A stretch of DNA of 64,000 bases from positions 62,001 through 126,000 of the forward strand of contig NZ_VWXD01000003.1 in assembly GCF_011752625.1 (NCBI RefSeq), given 5' to 3'. Of the stretch, positions 1-10,131 are shown piece after piece. The stretch comes from Candidatus Pantoea formicae (GTDB taxonomy: Bacteria > Pseudomonadota > Gammaproteobacteria > Enterobacterales > Enterobacteriaceae). Below the pieces are notes generated by a model. The model was not told the DNA's origin and searched no databases. It saw nothing but the letters and a program-made list of their open reading frames with translations. Within the stretch, counting starts at the first letter, position 1. Every line of letters starts with the position of its first letter. A program made the translations under genes and the position numbers.

Positions 1-1282
1 AGGCGTGGTGCGTCATCTCCTGACCATGGCTGTCCGTTTGCTGCTGCACGATGCGACTGAAGTCCTGCTGCAGTCCGCGCGGTAACTGCAGCCCGTGATT
101 TTGTTCCAGTAGCCAGGCTGCGCCGCCTTTACCCGACTGGCTATTCACGCGGATGACCGCTTCGTAGCTGCAACCGATATCGATCGGATCGAGTGGCAGA
201 TAGGGCATTTGCCAGATGACTTCCTGACGTTCGCTGCGTTCAGCGAACCCTTTACGTATCGCATCTTGATGCGATCCCGAGAAGGCGGTGAAGACCAATT
301 CACCCGCATAAGGATGGCGTGGATGGACGGGCAGCTGATTGCAGCGCGTGACCACCTCCAACACTTGCTGGATATCACTGAAATCGAGTTCCGGTGCGAC
401 GCCTTGGGTATATAAATTCAGCGCCAGTGTCACGATATCGACATTACCGGTGCGTTCACCGTTACCAAACAAGCACCCTTCAACGCGATCCGCCCCGGCC
501 AGAATCGCCAGCTCGGCACAGGCCACGCCCGTGCCACGATCGTTGTGTGGATGTACACAAATCGCCACTTGTGCACGCTGGCTAAAATGACGGCAGAAAT
601 ACTCAATCTGATCGGCATAAACGTTTGGCGTATTCACTTCAACGGTGGCAGGCAGGTTGATGATCATCGGACGCTCCGGTCCGGGCTGCCAAATGGCGGC
701 TACCGCTTCACAAATTTCCAGTGCGAATTCTGGCTCAGTAAAACAGAACGTCTCAGGCGAGTACTGGAAAGTCCAGGCGGTATCGGTCTGTGCTTCACAC
801 TGAGCGCGAATCTGTCGCGCACCGGCACAGGCTAACTCAATGATCTCAGCTTTGCTCTGACGGAAAACACGTTCACGGAACAGTGGCGCCGTAGCGTTGT
901 ACATATGAATGATTGCACGGGGCGCGCCGCGCAGCGCCTCAAAGGTGCGGTCAATCAGATCGCTACGCGCCTGGGTCAGAACCTGAATCGCGACATCTTG
1001 CGGAATGTGGTTTTGCTCAATCAGCAAACGAACAAAATCGAAGTCGGTTTGCGAGGCGGCAGGAAAAGCGACTTCAATTTCCTTGAAACCGCAACGCAGT
1101 AACAGCTGCCAAAACTCCAGCTTGCGGGCACTGTCCATCGGTGTTGCCAACGCTTGGTTACCGTCACGCAGGTCCGTCGAGAGCCAGCGCGGGGCTTTGG
1201 TCAATTGGCGTGAAGGCCACTGGCGTTCTGGCAAGTCGATTACCGGGTAGGGACGATATTTCTCAGCAGGTTGGTTCAGCAT
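1..1282 (-). CDS. leuA: 2-isopropylmalate synthase, C-terminus cut by window edge
   Basis: Condenses acetyl-CoA with 2-ketoisovalerate, the first committed step of leucine synthesis. The reverse-strand frame is open from an ATG at 1282 to the window edge (about 427 codons). The N-terminus reads [20 protein letters not shown] and is followed by the RDGNQAL motif of the HMGL-like TIM barrel and by an HPHND-type metal-binding stretch further on. These N-terminal features fit the long 'type 2' LeuA of about 560 residues rather than the short LeuA of leuABCD operons. A strong AAGGAG lies just upstream of the ATG. The regulatory C-terminal domain lies outside the window, so feedback control cannot be judged. 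No other leu gene is visible here, so it looks like a stand-alone gene. Confidence 0.9.
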   Translation of the reverse strand, partial: MLNQPAEKYRPYPVIDLPERQWPSRQLTKAPRWLSTDLRDGNQALATPMDSARKLEFWQLLLRCGFKEIEVAFPAASQTDFDFVRLLIEQNHIPQDVAIQVLTQARSDLIDRTFEALRGAPRAIIHMYNATAPLFRERVFRQSKAEIIELACAGARQIRAQCEAQTDTAWTFQYSPETFCFTEPEFALEICEAVAAIWQPGPERPMIINLPATVEVNTPNVYADQIEYFCRHFSQRAQVAICVHPHNDRGTGVACAELAILAGADRVEGCLFGNGERTGNVDIVTLALNLYTQGVAPELDFSDIQQVLEVVTRCNQLPVHPRHPYAGELVFTAFSGSHQDAIRKGFAERSERQEVIWQMPYLPLDPIDIGCSYEAVIRVNSQSGKGGAAWLLEQNHGLQLPRGLQQDFSRIVQQQTDSHGQEMTHHA

Positions 1283-1602
1283 GGGGTTCTCCTTATGGGT
1301 CTCCATTCAGTCTGGACCACGCCGCTGCACTCTGCTCACGCAAAACTGACAACACTTACTGCATAACTGACAGATGAGGCTAAAACGTCTCTGTGTTTCT
1401 GCCTCTGGCGGCGAAATTCATTAGGCATCTGCCAGCCGCATCGCATCCGGGAAGCGCGATAAGTCGCGCTGCAACGAAAGAACAACCATTTGCTCGCTGA
1501 GAGAGGGCTTATGCGTTGAACGGCATTTCTCAGATGAAATCAGCATCTGGACTTTAATCGCTACAGGGTAGTCTGGGATTTTGCGCGATAAGAGAAATCA
1601 CA
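1283..1602. other. Divergent intergenic region between leuA and the binding-protein gene
   Basis: A stretch of 320 bases without a credible gene. It must hold the promoters of leuA (minus) and of the binding-protein gene (plus). On the leuA leader side I looked for a leucine-rich leader peptide and found only a two-codon frame, so classical leucine attenuation is not supported. Confidence 0.5.
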
Positions 1603-2535
1603 ATGAAAAGAGCAGGTTTAGCTATTTTGATTCTGTCAGCAAGCGGTCTCAGTGCCGCTGAAACCATCACACTGCGTATTGCCGATCAAAAAGGAAATAT
1701 GCACGCCGAGATGGAGGCGGCACAGCAGTTAAACAACCTCAACTATAAAATCGAATGGGCAGAGTTTCCGGCTGCAGCGCCATTAGCGGAAGCTCTGAAT
1801 GCGGGGGCGGTCGATGCCGGTATTATCGGCGATGCACCCCTGCTGTTTTCACTGGCAGCCGGTTCTCAGGTCAAAGCCGTCGCGGTAAGTAAATCGGTGC
1901 CTGAAGGTCTGGCGGTGCTGGTGAACCCCGATTCAGCGATTAAAACGGTGGCCGACCTGAAAGGGAAAAATATCGCTACTGGTCGTGGCTCTATCGGTCA
2001 CTTCGAGGCGCTGAAAGCACTGGAAAAAGCCGGTATCAGCGACAAAGAGGTAAAGTGGCGCTTCCTGACGCCAGCAGATGCGCGTATTGCGCTGGCAAAC
2101 GGTTCGGTAGACGCGTGGTCAACCTGGGATCCTTACACCGCACTGGCAGAAGTGACACACACCGGACGTGTCTTAGTTAATGGCGTGGGGCTTTCCAGTG
2201 GCAACAGTTTCCTCGCGGCAACAGATGCGGCGCTCAACGATGCGGGCAAGCGTGCTGCGCTGCAGGATTACGTCAATCGATTAGCTGCTGCCGACCGCTG
2301 GGCGAACAGCCATGTGGATGAATACTCCACCACGCTGGCCAAGATTATCGGTTTCCCGAAAGAAGCGGCGGCGAAATCCTTCTCACGCCGCCAGTCCCAC
2401 TGGCAAAGTATTGATGATGCTACCATTGGACAACAGCAAGAAACGGCCGACTTTTATCAAAAAAAGGGTCTGATTCAGCAGCATCTCGATGTGAAACCCA
2501 CTTTTTATCAAGGCTTGAAGGTGACGCAGAAGTAA
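1603..2535 (+). CDS. Periplasmic ABC-transporter substrate-binding protein, SsuA/nitrate/sulfonate type
   Basis: A 310-residue exported binding protein. An N-terminal signal peptide (MKRAGLAILILSASGLSAAE) with a likely cleavage after LSA precedes a type II periplasmic-binding fold. The order of motifs (ALNAGAVDAGIIGDAP, then VADLKGKNIATGRGSIGHF, then DAWSTWDPYTA) is typical of the SsuA/TauA/THI5 family that binds aliphatic sulfonates or similar small organic anions. No permease or ATPase gene is adjacent, so it must use a transporter coded elsewhere. The ligand cannot be read from the sequence. Confidence 0.8.
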   Translation: MKRAGLAILILSASGLSAAETITLRIADQKGNMHAEMEAAQQLNNLNYKIEWAEFPAAAPLAEALNAGAVDAGIIGDAPLLFSLAAGSQVKAVAVSKSVPEGLAVLVNPDSAIKTVADLKGKNIATGRGSIGHFEALKALEKAGISDKEVKWRFLTPADARIALANGSVDAWSTWDPYTALAEVTHTGRVLVNGVGLSSGNSFLAATDAALNDAGKRAALQDYVNRLAAADRWANSHVDEYSTTLAKIIGFPKEAAAKSFSRRQSHWQSIDDATIGQQQETADFYQKKGLIQQHLDVKPTFYQGLKVTQK

Positions 2536-2613
2536 CGCTTTGTGCCCCAACGTTTGGATTAACTACCGGGCGCGCGTAGCATAGTGCCCATGTTGTCTTA
2601 ATCTGAATCGTCT

Positions 2614-3639
2614 ATGTTATTCAAAACCTTCGATGGTCATAACGACCTGTTACTCAATCTGTGGCTGCATCATCGTGATGCGCCAGCGGAGGCTTTTTTC
2701 GCGGGTATTGAGAAAGGCCACCTCGATTATCCGCGCATGCAGCAGGGCGGTTTTGCGGGCGGGCTATTTGCGATGTTTGTCCCTCCACAGCGTTACATTA
2801 ATGAAGTGACACCACAGCGTGCGCATGAGCAGTGGAAACCCTTGGATATTCTCTGGCAACAGCTCGATATTCTTAAAGCGCTGGTGGCAAAGTCTGATGG
2901 GCGGGCGCGTTTGTGCCTGTCAGCAAGTGATATCGCCGCGTGCCGCCGTGATGGTGTGTTAGCCATGGTGGCGCACATTGAAGGTGCCGATGGGTTTGAT
3001 GCCGAAGGCGAAGCCCTGGCGGACTTTTATCAGGCTGGCGTTCGTAGCATTGGCCCCTTCTGGAACTTACCCAACATTTTTGGCGAAGGGGTGAACGGCA
3101 GTTTTCCTCACTCTCCAGACACGGGAGCAGGCCTGACTGATGCAGGTAAACAACTCATCGCCGCCGCTAACCATCATCGAATGATGATTGACGTTTCTCA
3201 TATGAATGAGAAGGCTTTTTGGGACACCGCAAGCCTTTCAAACGCGCCTTTAGTCGCCAGTCACTCTAACGCGCATGTACTCTGCGCCCAGCCTCGCAAC
3301 CTCACCGACGGTCAACTGCGCGCTATTCGTCATAGCGGCGGAATCGTTGGTGTGAATTTTGGTAACGCTTTTTTACGGGCGGATGGTAAGCGCGACAGCG
3401 ATACGCCGTTGATCGAAATTGTTAAACATTTGGAACATTTAATTGAAATAATGGGTGTCGAAAATGTAGCATTTGGTTCGGATTTTGATGGCATCAGCGT
3501 GCCAGATGAATTGAAAGATGTGTCCGGGCTACCTCGGCTGTGTGTGATGCTCGAATCGCTCGGCTATGATCAGTCAGTGATTGAGCAGATAACTTGGGGG
3601 AATTGGCAGCGAGTCCTGCAACAAATTTGGCAGGATTAG
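2614..3639 (+). CDS. Dipeptidase, peptidase family M19 (renal dipeptidase type)
   Basis: A 341-residue zinc dipeptidase of the amidohydrolase superfamily, without signal peptide, so probably cytoplasmic. The metal ligands of the family are all visible: DGHND near residues 7-11, HIEGAD around residue 120, DVSHMNEKAFWD and SHSNAH in the middle, and GSDFDG near residue 290. The family cleaves dipeptides, sometimes with D-amino acids at the C-terminal side. It sits directly upstream of pqqA in the same orientation, 150 bases away. A role in recycling peptide fragments of PqqA is conceivable but is only an inference from position. Confidence 0.85.
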   Translation: MLFKTFDGHNDLLLNLWLHHRDAPAEAFFAGIEKGHLDYPRMQQGGFAGGLFAMFVPPQRYINEVTPQRAHEQWKPLDILWQQLDILKALVAKSDGRARLCLSASDIAACRRDGVLAMVAHIEGADGFDAEGEALADFYQAGVRSIGPFWNLPNIFGEGVNGSFPHSPDTGAGLTDAGKQLIAAANHHRMMIDVSHMNEKAFWDTASLSNAPLVASHSNAHVLCAQPRNLTDGQLRAIRHSGGIVGVNFGNAFLRADGKRDSDTPLIEIVKHLEHLIEIMGVENVAFGSDFDGISVPDELKDVSGLPRLCVMLESLGYDQSVIEQITWGNWQRVLQQIWQD

Positions 3640-3715
3640 CACAATTCCCTTACCGAATCAGGGTTGATATGCCTGCTACATTGGCGCAACATCAGCCCGC
3701 GTCGTGCATTGCTGT

Positions 3716-3764
3716 CAGGGAATCCTTTCCCTGAGGCAAGCATTTCCAGCAGAGCCTGCTCTGC
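3716..3764 (+). other. Two consecutive hairpins in the pqqA leader
   Basis: Just before pqqA the sequence forms CAGGGAA/TTCCCTG (3716-3733, loop of 4) and GCAGAG/CTCTGC (3749-3764, loop CCTG). Both would lie in the 5' untranslated region, 26 bases upstream of the pqqA start codon. They could stabilise the abundant pqqA message; that role is inferred. Confidence 0.55.
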
Positions 3765-3789
3765 GTTTTATGTTTTGAGGAAGAATATT

Positions 3790-3861
3790 ATGTGGAAAAA
3801 ACCTGAGTTTGTTGACCTGCGTCTGGGCCTGGAAGTGACTCTGTACATCTCCAACCGCTAA
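3790..3861 (+). CDS. pqqA: PQQ precursor peptide PqqA
   Basis: A 23-residue ribosomal peptide whose Glu15 and Tyr19 side chains become the PQQ skeleton. The spacing E-x-x-x-Y (EVTLY) is intact and the sequence is nearly that of Klebsiella PqqA ([20 protein letters not shown]). A GAGG ribosome site lies 8 to 11 bases upstream. The same frame is open further upstream to 3664, but that extension has no family support. It heads the pqqABCDEF cluster. Confidence 0.98.
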   Translation: MWKKPEFVDLRLGLEVTLYISNR

Positions 3862-3869
3862 GACTTTCT

Positions 3870-3900
3870 GCCCGCCATTCGTGCGGGCATTTTATTTTTT
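3870..3900 (+). terminator. Attenuator-like terminator between pqqA and pqqB
   Basis: GCCCGC (3870-3875) pairs with GCGGGC (3883-3888), and the stem is followed by ATTTTATTTTTT. A partial terminator here would leave many short pqqA transcripts and fewer long pqqBCDEF ones, which suits the need for excess substrate peptide. The structure is seen; the partial read-through is inferred. Confidence 0.75.
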
Positions 3901-3917
3901 CTTTCTGGTTATCTCAC

Positions 3918-4844
3918 ATGTTTATTAAAGTTCTCGGTTCAGCGGCCGGTGGCGGCTTTCCGCAGTGGAACTGTAACTGCACCAATTGCAGTGGCCTGCG
4001 CAACGGTACGATCCAGGCACAAGCGCGCACGCAATCCTCCATTATTGTCAGTGACAATGGCGAAGATTGGGTTTTATGTAACGCTTCGCCTGACATTAGC
4101 CAGCAGATTGCCCATACGCCAGAGCTGATCAAGAAAGGGGTGCTGCGCGGCACGGCAATTGGCAGCATTATTCTGACCGACAGCCAGATCGATCACACCA
4201 CGGGTTTACTCAGCCTACGTGAAGGTTGCCCACATCAAGTGTGGTGCACACCAGAGGTCCACGCCGACCTCACCAGCGGCTTCCCGATTTTTACCATGTT
4301 GCAGCACTGGAATGGCGGGCTACAGCATCATGCGTTGACGCCATTAGCGCCTTTCCGTGTGGATGTGTGCCGTGACTTGCAGTTTACTGCCATCCCGATC
4401 CTCAGCAATGCGCCACCTTATTCGCCGTACCGTGACCGGCCCTTGCCGGGCCATAACGTGGCGCTGTTTATTGAGAACACGGCGAACGGGCAAACGCTGC
4501 TTTATGCGCCAGGCTTAGGTGAGCCTGATGCAGTGATCATGCCTTGGCTGCAAAAGGCCGATTGTCTGCTGATTGACGGCACCGTCTGGCAGGACGACGA
4601 ATTATTAGCGACCGGTGTCGGTAAAAACACTGGCAAAGCGATGGGGCATCTGGCCCTGGCAGAAGAGCATGGTTTGATGGCCTTGCTGGCATCGCTGCCG
4701 GCAGAACGAAAAATCTTGATTCACATTAACAACACCAATCCGATTCTCAATGAACAGTCGCCGCAGCGTCAGTATTTGATGCAGCAGGGCATAGAAGTGA
4801 GCTGGGACGGTATGGCGATTCAGTTGCAGGAGAACGCATCGTGA
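3918..4844 (+). CDS. pqqB: PQQ biosynthesis protein PqqB, metallo-beta-lactamase fold
   Basis: 308 residues, the normal length of PqqB. The start [20 protein letters not shown] is the family signature. The protein has the metallo-beta-lactamase fold, acts late in PQQ formation and has been linked to hydroxylation of the tyrosine-derived part of the intermediate. It starts 56 bases after pqqA, behind the attenuator hairpin, and its stop codon overlaps the GTG start of pqqC by 4 bases, showing tight translational coupling. Confidence 0.97.
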   Translation: MFIKVLGSAAGGGFPQWNCNCTNCSGLRNGTIQAQARTQSSIIVSDNGEDWVLCNASPDISQQIAHTPELIKKGVLRGTAIGSIILTDSQIDHTTGLLSLREGCPHQVWCTPEVHADLTSGFPIFTMLQHWNGGLQHHALTPLAPFRVDVCRDLQFTAIPILSNAPPYSPYRDRPLPGHNVALFIENTANGQTLLYAPGLGEPDAVIMPWLQKADCLLIDGTVWQDDELLATGVGKNTGKAMGHLALAEEHGLMALLASLPAERKILIHINNTNPILNEQSPQRQYLMQQGIEVSWDGMAIQLQENAS

Positions 4845-5596
4845 TCATTACCGAAGCCTTATCGCCGCAAGAGTTCGAGCAGGCGTTGCGTGCCAAAGGC
4901 GCGTTTTATCATATTCATCATCCTTACCACATCGCCATGCACAATGGTGAAGCGACCCGTGAACAGATTCAGGGATGGGTTGCGAACCGTTTTTATTACC
5001 AGACCAATATTCCGTTGAAAGATGCGGCCATCATGGCAAATTGCCCTGACCCAGCTACGCGTCGCAAATGGGTACAGCGTATTCTTGACCACGACGGCAG
5101 CAACGGTCAGGAAGGGGGCATCGAAGCCTGGTTGCAGCTGGGAGAGGCGGTAGGATTAGACCGCGAGGTGCTGTTGTCAGAAAAGCTGGTGCTGCCTGGC
5201 GTGCGTTTTGCCGTGGATGCTTACGTTAATTTTGCGCGTCGCGCCAACTGGCAGGAAGCTGCATGCAGCTCTTTAACGGAACTGTTTGCGCCGCAGATTC
5301 ACCAGTCACGCCTTGATAGCTGGCCGCAACACTATCCGTGGATCAAGGAAGAGGGCTACTTCTATTTCCGCAGCCGCTTGAGCCAGGCAAATCGCGATGT
5401 AGAGCACGGCCTGGCGCTGGCGCTGGAAGTGTTTACCACTGCTGAACAGCAAAATCGAATGCTGGAGATTCTGCAGTTTAAACTCGATATTCTCTGGACC
5501 CTGCTGGATGCCATGACCATGGCCTACACGTTGCAGCGTCCGCCTTACCACACGGTTACCGATCAGGTATCCTGGCACAGTACAAGATTGGTATAA
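4841..5596 (+). CDS. pqqC: Pyrroloquinoline-quinone synthase PqqC
   Basis: 251 residues, full length. PqqC is the cofactor-less oxidase that closes the last ring and carries out the final oxidation to PQQ. It is all-helical and related to TenA/haem oxygenase-like proteins; the [12 protein letters not shown] and [14 protein letters not shown] segments are characteristic. Translation begins at a GTG that overlaps the pqqB stop (GTGA). Confidence 0.97.
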   Translation: MIITEALSPQEFEQALRAKGAFYHIHHPYHIAMHNGEATREQIQGWVANRFYYQTNIPLKDAAIMANCPDPATRRKWVQRILDHDGSNGQEGGIEAWLQLGEAVGLDREVLLSEKLVLPGVRFAVDAYVNFARRANWQEAACSSLTELFAPQIHQSRLDSWPQHYPWIKEEGYFYFRSRLSQANRDVEHGLALALEVFTTAEQQNRMLEILQFKLDILWTLLDAMTMAYTLQRPPYHTVTDQVSWHSTRLV

Positions 5597-5600
5597 CATC

Positions 5601-5879
5601 ATGAAAGATAATCTTATTCCTGCTTTCCGTCGTGGTTATCGTATGCAGTGGGAACCCGCACAAGACAGCCATGTTGTGCTCTATCCAGAAGGCATGGCGA
5701 AACTGAATGAAACGGCCACGGCGATTTTGGAACTGGTGACCGGCAAGCAAGATGTGGCCGCCATCATCACCATCCTCAACAACCGTTTTCCAGAAGCGGG
5801 TGGCGTGGATGATGACGTGAAAGAGTTCCTGCAATCTGCCATTGAACAGAAATGGATCCATTGTCGTGAACCCGAATAA
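5601..5879 (+). CDS. pqqD: PqqA-binding peptide chaperone PqqD
   Basis: 92 residues. PqqD holds the PqqA peptide and presents it to the radical SAM enzyme PqqE; it is the model of the RiPP recognition element. The order pqqC-pqqD-pqqE with 4 bases before and a 14-base overlap after is standard. The coding sequence begins [20 protein letters not shown], the expected PqqD N-terminus. Confidence 0.96.
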   Translation: MKDNLIPAFRRGYRMQWEPAQDSHVVLYPEGMAKLNETATAILELVTGKQDVAAIITILNNRFPEAGGVDDDVKEFLQSAIEQKWIHCREPE

Positions 5880-7005
5880 AACTATCACGGCACCGCTGTG
5901 GCTGCTGGCTGAATTAACTTATCGCTGTCCGCTGCAGTGTCCGTACTGCTCAAATCCGCTCGACTTCGCTCAGCAAGAGAAAGAGCTGACCACGGAACAG
6001 TGGATCGACGTTTTCCGCCAGGCGCGCGCGGTGGGCAGCGTGCAGTTGGGCTTTTCTGGTGGCGAACCTCTGACCCGTAAAGATCTGCCAGAGTTGATTC
6101 GCGCAGCGCGCGATCTCGGTTTCTACACCAACCTGATCACCTCTGGTATTGGTCTGACGGCGAAGAAACTGGATGCTTTTGCGGACGCAGGGCTCGATCA
6201 TATTCAGATTAGCTTCCAGGCGAGTGACGAGACGCTGAACGCTGCGCTTGCCGGTTCGAAAAAAGCCTTCCAACAGAAGCTTGAAATGGCAAAAGCGGTC
6301 AAAGCCCATGGCTACCCGATGGTGCTTAATTTCGTCCTGCATCGCCACAATATCGACCAGATCGATAAAATTATCGATCTGTGTATCGAGTTGGAAGCTG
6401 ACGACGTTGAGCTGGCGACTTGCCAGTTTTATGGCTGGGCGCATGTGAATCGCAAGGGCTTACTGCCCACGCGGGAACAGATTGCCAACGCAGAAGCCGT
6501 GGTGGCGCAATATCGCGAGCGCATGAGTGAAAGCGGCAACCTCACCAATCTGCTGTTTGTTACGCCTGATTATTATGAAGAACGTCCTAAGCCCTGCATG
6601 GGCGGTTGGGGTTCAATCTTCCTGAGTGTGACGCCAGAAGGCAATGCGCTGCCATGTCACAGTGCGCGCCAGTTGCCGATCGCGTTCCCATCGGTGCTGG
6701 AGCAGAGCCTGGAGGATATCTGGTACAACTCCTTTGGTTTTAACCGCTATCGCGGCTATGACTGGATGCCAGAGCCATGCCGTTCTTGCGATGAAAAAGA
6801 GAAGGATTTCGGCGGCTGCCGCTGCCAGGCCTTTATGCTGACAGGGAATGCGGACAACACCGATCCCGTCTGCAGTAAATCCGAGCATCATGGTAAAATC
6901 CTGGAAGCGCGACGTGAAGCGACCTGCAGCGATATCAAAATTGAACAGTTACAGTTCCGCAATCGCACCAACTCTGAACTGATTTTCAAACAGCGGGTTA
7001 CCTGA
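5866..7005 (+). CDS. pqqE: PqqA peptide cyclase PqqE, radical SAM/SPASM
   Basis: About 379 residues from a GTG at 5866; an in-frame ATG at 5842 would add 8 residues that homologues lack, so the GTG is preferred, although neither start has a strong ribosome site. PqqE joins the Glu and Tyr side chains of PqqA with a carbon-carbon bond. The radical SAM cluster motif CPLQCPYC is near residue 20, and the C-terminal SPASM cysteines are clear (CMGGWG, CRSCDEK, GGCRCQ). The gene overlaps the end of pqqD and its stop overlaps the pqqF start. Confidence 0.95.
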   Translation: MNPNKTITAPLWLLAELTYRCPLQCPYCSNPLDFAQQEKELTTEQWIDVFRQARAVGSVQLGFSGGEPLTRKDLPELIRAARDLGFYTNLITSGIGLTAKKLDAFADAGLDHIQISFQASDETLNAALAGSKKAFQQKLEMAKAVKAHGYPMVLNFVLHRHNIDQIDKIIDLCIELEADDVELATCQFYGWAHVNRKGLLPTREQIANAEAVVAQYRERMSESGNLTNLLFVTPDYYEERPKPCMGGWGSIFLSVTPEGNALPCHSARQLPIAFPSVLEQSLEDIWYNSFGFNRYRGYDWMPEPCRSCDEKEKDFGGCRCQAFMLTGNADNTDPVCSKSEHHGKILEARREATCSDIKIEQLQFRNRTNSELIFKQRVT

Positions 7006-9329
7006 TGACCTCGCGCCGTCTTGTGCTGGCTAACGGACTGCACTGCCATCTCTATCACCAGCCTGATGCACGAGACGCCGCTGCGTTGGTCAGAGTGCGC
7101 GCGGGGAGTCTGGACGAGCCAGACCGCTGGCCAGGTCTGGCGCACTTGCTGGAGCATCTGCTGTTTTGCGGCAGTGAGCGCTTCAAAGAGAACGATCGCT
7201 TAATGCCGTGGGTGCAGCAGCAAGGCGGGCAAGTCAATGCTACGACTCAGCTCAGTTCCAGTGCCTTCTTTTTCCAGCTGCCGGCGAGGGCGTTAGCGCA
7301 AGGTGTGCAGCGGTTAAGCGATATGATCACCGCTCCACTGCTTAGCCAGCAGGCGATCATGCAGGAAATTGCGGTTATCGATGCTGAGTTTCAATTACTG
7401 CGACACCATGCGGATACGCTAAGTGAAGCGGCCTTAGTTGATACGTTGGGTGAACCTTTTCAGCGTTTCCGGGTGGGTAATGCCGCTGCTTTTGGTGACA
7501 ATGTCACTTTACTGCAGGCGGCGCTGCGTCACTTTCATCATCGCTATTATCGTGCGAATGGCATTGAGCTGTGGCTACAAGGCCCGCAATCGCTTGATGA
7601 ATTGGCGCAAATTGCTGAGCATTTTATCTCGCCTAAACCCGCCAAGGATTTAGCCGTTCATGTACTTCCCACCGCGCTCGTAGATGACGTGCAATTGCAG
7701 TTGCCGGGTGATGAGAATTTCTGGATCTCTCTGAGGTTAACCGGAGATGAGTCATTGCTTCGTGACAATGTCACGCTGTTGAGTGTGTTTTGGCTGGATG
7801 AAGCACCTGGAAGTTTGCTGGCAGTGCTGCGAGAGGCCGGATTGTGTGACATGCTGCATGGGCAATGGCTGTGGCAGGATGCGCAGCACGGCTGGCTCGC
7901 ACTACGTTTCAGCGCAGCCAAAATCAGTGCCGAACAAGCCCGACGCATTGAAGATCTCTTCTGGCAGCATTTGAAAGCCATAGGGGCATCTAATGCGGTT
8001 CAAAAACAGCATTATGCGCAGTTGGCACGGCAAGACTTTGCACGACTGGCCCCGCTGGAACAACTGCGCGGACGCGCGCTGGGCTTTGCGCCAGCTGAGT
8101 CTGTGCCAGCGCATTTCACGGAATTTGTGGCGGGATTAGTACAGGTTCCATGCACGCGTTTATTGACACAGCAGCAGCTACTCAATGCGGAACGCGTCGA
8201 GACGCAAGGATTCACGCTGTTGTGCCAGAAGGGGCTTCCGCCGTGCTTAGCCTCTCAGTCAACGGGGGCTTTCAATTTCTATCCTCTGTCGCAATCTGTT
8301 GATTTGCCTGCTTTGCCGCCTGTTGCGATGAAGCTGCCACGTTTTTCAGCACACCAGCATGTTGAAACCTTACTGTTGCGCCCGGCGTTTTATCACACTT
8401 TGAGTGATCAACGCGCACAGGCGTATCAGGCGCGGCTGCGTCCAGTGTTGGCAGCGCTGCGGCATGCGGGCGGCAGTGGCAGTTGGCAACAGAAGCAGGG
8501 TGTCTGGCAACTGGTGCTTAACCTTCCTGTCAGCGATACATCAGCATTAATGACGGTGCATTCGGCGCTGAAGGCTTTGCATGAAGAGGGCCAATTCAAG
8601 CCCGTGGCTTCTGCTCAAACCATCGTAATTCGTCAATTACTGGCTGCGTTACCCACCCAACTCATTGCTCCCGTTGCCGATGGCGACTGGTTGGCTGCTT
8701 GGTGTGGTCACCAGGCTCCTTTACATCAACGAGTCGCACATCTGTTAAGTGACTTTTCGCCAGGTTTGGCCACCCACGCACAACCCCCCCGGCTACAACG
8801 CGGTATCACGTCGGTTAGCTGCCAAGGGAGCGATCAGTCGCTTTTGTTGTTTATCCCCTTGCCACAGGCAGATGACATCAACTTAGCGTCACTGCGCGCA
8901 CTTTCGTTGCTGCTTGAGCCGCGATTTTTCCAGCGGTTGCGCGTTGATCAACAAATTGGTTATGTGGTTTCGGCACGGTATCAGCGGGTCGCCGATGTTG
9001 ATGGGCTGCTACTTGCACTGCAGTCGCCGCAAATCCCTTGGCGAGTTTTGCTAGGGCATTGCAAACGTTTTATGCGAGAGATGATTGCAGAAGTGGCTTC
9101 GGTCACGCCACAAACCCTGGCAGCATGGCAGGCGACTTTGCTTGAACAATGCGATCCCAAAGATAACGCCGAGGCGGCGACGCAGGGATTACGCCAGCAG
9201 CAAGGGCTGCCGAATCTGAATCGTAATGCCGTTGCTTCCTTGACTCTGACCAGCATTCAGCAGCTTCATACCAGACTACTGCGAGAGCGCCGCCGCTGGC
9301 GGATCGTTGTTGCGATAGAAAAGCTGTGA
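7005..9329 (+). CDS. pqqF: PQQ-associated M16 zinc protease PqqF
   Basis: 774 residues, similar in length to Klebsiella PqqF. The inverted zinc motif HLLEH is at about residues 49-53, with the second acidic zinc ligand in the EIAVIDAEF helix downstream, as in the insulinase family. PqqF is thought to trim PqqA after cross-linking. Its ATG shares one base with the pqqE stop (TGATG). The gene has a looser codon pattern and a less conserved second half, as usual for non-catalytic M16 domains. No clear terminator follows. Confidence 0.93.
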   Translation: MTSRRLVLANGLHCHLYHQPDARDAAALVRVRAGSLDEPDRWPGLAHLLEHLLFCGSERFKENDRLMPWVQQQGGQVNATTQLSSSAFFFQLPARALAQGVQRLSDMITAPLLSQQAIMQEIAVIDAEFQLLRHHADTLSEAALVDTLGEPFQRFRVGNAAAFGDNVTLLQAALRHFHHRYYRANGIELWLQGPQSLDELAQIAEHFISPKPAKDLAVHVLPTALVDDVQLQLPGDENFWISLRLTGDESLLRDNVTLLSVFWLDEAPGSLLAVLREAGLCDMLHGQWLWQDAQHGWLALRFSAAKISAEQARRIEDLFWQHLKAIGASNAVQKQHYAQLARQDFARLAPLEQLRGRALGFAPAESVPAHFTEFVAGLVQVPCTRLLTQQQLLNAERVETQGFTLLCQKGLPPCLASQSTGAFNFYPLSQSVDLPALPPVAMKLPRFSAHQHVETLLLRPAFYHTLSDQRAQAYQARLRPVLAALRHAGGSGSWQQKQGVWQLVLNLPVSDTSALMTVHSALKALHEEGQFKPVASAQTIVIRQLLAALPTQLIAPVADGDWLAAWCGHQAPLHQRVAHLLSDFSPGLATHAQPPRLQRGITSVSCQGSDQSLLLFIPLPQADDINLASLRALSLLLEPRFFQRLRVDQQIGYVVSARYQRVADVDGLLLALQSPQIPWRVLLGHCKRFMREMIAEVASVTPQTLAAWQATLLEQCDPKDNAEAATQGLRQQQGLPNLNRNAVASLTLTSIQQLHTRLLRERRRWRIVVAIEKL

Positions 9330-9465
9330 AACTTTCACTAAGCGTAATCATGACTCATTGATATTTTTAAATATATTTGAAAGTCACACGCAAATCTCTT
9401 CACTATTACTCAGTAAACTAATCCGCCACACTCAAGAGATTATCCCGTTCTAAAAGGAACTCTAA

Positions 9466-10050
9466 GTGAAAAACGTTACCCGCTTGGTACTGCCATTACT
9501 GACTGCTGCTGCTCTGTATGCGCCTGCTTCACAGGCTGCGGCTATGCATTATGATCTCGACCCAGCCCATACCTCTGTGATCGTGACCTGGACGCATTTT
9601 GGTTTTTCTCATCCCACAGCGGATATTCCAAACAGCAAAGGTTCAATCGTCTTTGATAAGGACCACCCAGATCAATCACGTGTTGATGTCACGCTGCCGA
9701 TCACCCAGATAGATAGCCATGTTCCAAAATTGACCCAAGAGTTCCTCGGTGCTGAGTACTTTGACACGGCGAAATATCCTTCTGCCGTGTTCCACAGCAC
9801 CAAAGTGGTCGCGAAGGGTGATAACAAGTTTGATGTGGAAGGGAACCTGACGCTGAAAGGCATCACTAAACCGGTCACCCTGCATGCCACATTGAATCAA
9901 CAGGGTATGCACCCGATGGTAAAAAAACAGGCGATTGGTTTTGATGCGACTGGGGTGATCAAACGTTCGGACTTTAAGCTGGATAAGTTTGTGCCTGCCG
10001 TCAGTGACGATGTGACACTGACGATTTCGACTGAGGCTTATGCGAAATAG
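9466..10050 (+). CDS. yceI: YceI family periplasmic protein
   Basis: 194 residues with a signal peptide ending ASQAAA. The mature part starts with the family hallmark YDLDPAHTSV and continues with WTHFGFSHP, LTLKGITKPV and GFDATGVIKRSDF. YceI proteins are small beta-barrel lipocalin-like proteins that bind polyisoprenoid lipids; their job in enterobacteria is not settled but they respond to pH and osmotic stress. The yceJ cytochrome that usually precedes yceI in E. coli is absent here. A good AAGGAAC ribosome site precedes the ATG. Confidence 0.9.
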   Translation: MKNVTRLVLPLLTAAALYAPASQAAAMHYDLDPAHTSVIVTWTHFGFSHPTADIPNSKGSIVFDKDHPDQSRVDVTLPITQIDSHVPKLTQEFLGAEYFDTAKYPSAVFHSTKVVAKGDNKFDVEGNLTLKGITKPVTLHATLNQQGMHPMVKKQAIGFDATGVIKRSDFKLDKFVPAVSDDVTLTISTEAYAK

Positions 10051-10131
10051 GCTTTAAACGACGCGCATCAATGTATCGCCTATAAAACTGCACCCAGTAG
10101 CCGTGGGTTCAGCGCTCAGGGGCTAATATCC

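Noticed and set aside
1005..1377. Plus-strand frames opposite leuA
   Set aside because: They are antisense to a well-recognised LeuA frame with clear conserved motifs.
1283..1602. Leucine leader-peptide attenuator before leuA
   Set aside because: Only a two-codon frame (ATG CAG TAA) is visible and no run of leucine codons.
3664..3861. Longer 65-codon reading of pqqA
   Set aside because: The extension has no resemblance to PqqA, which is always about 23 residues, and hairpins and the ribosome site favour the short form.
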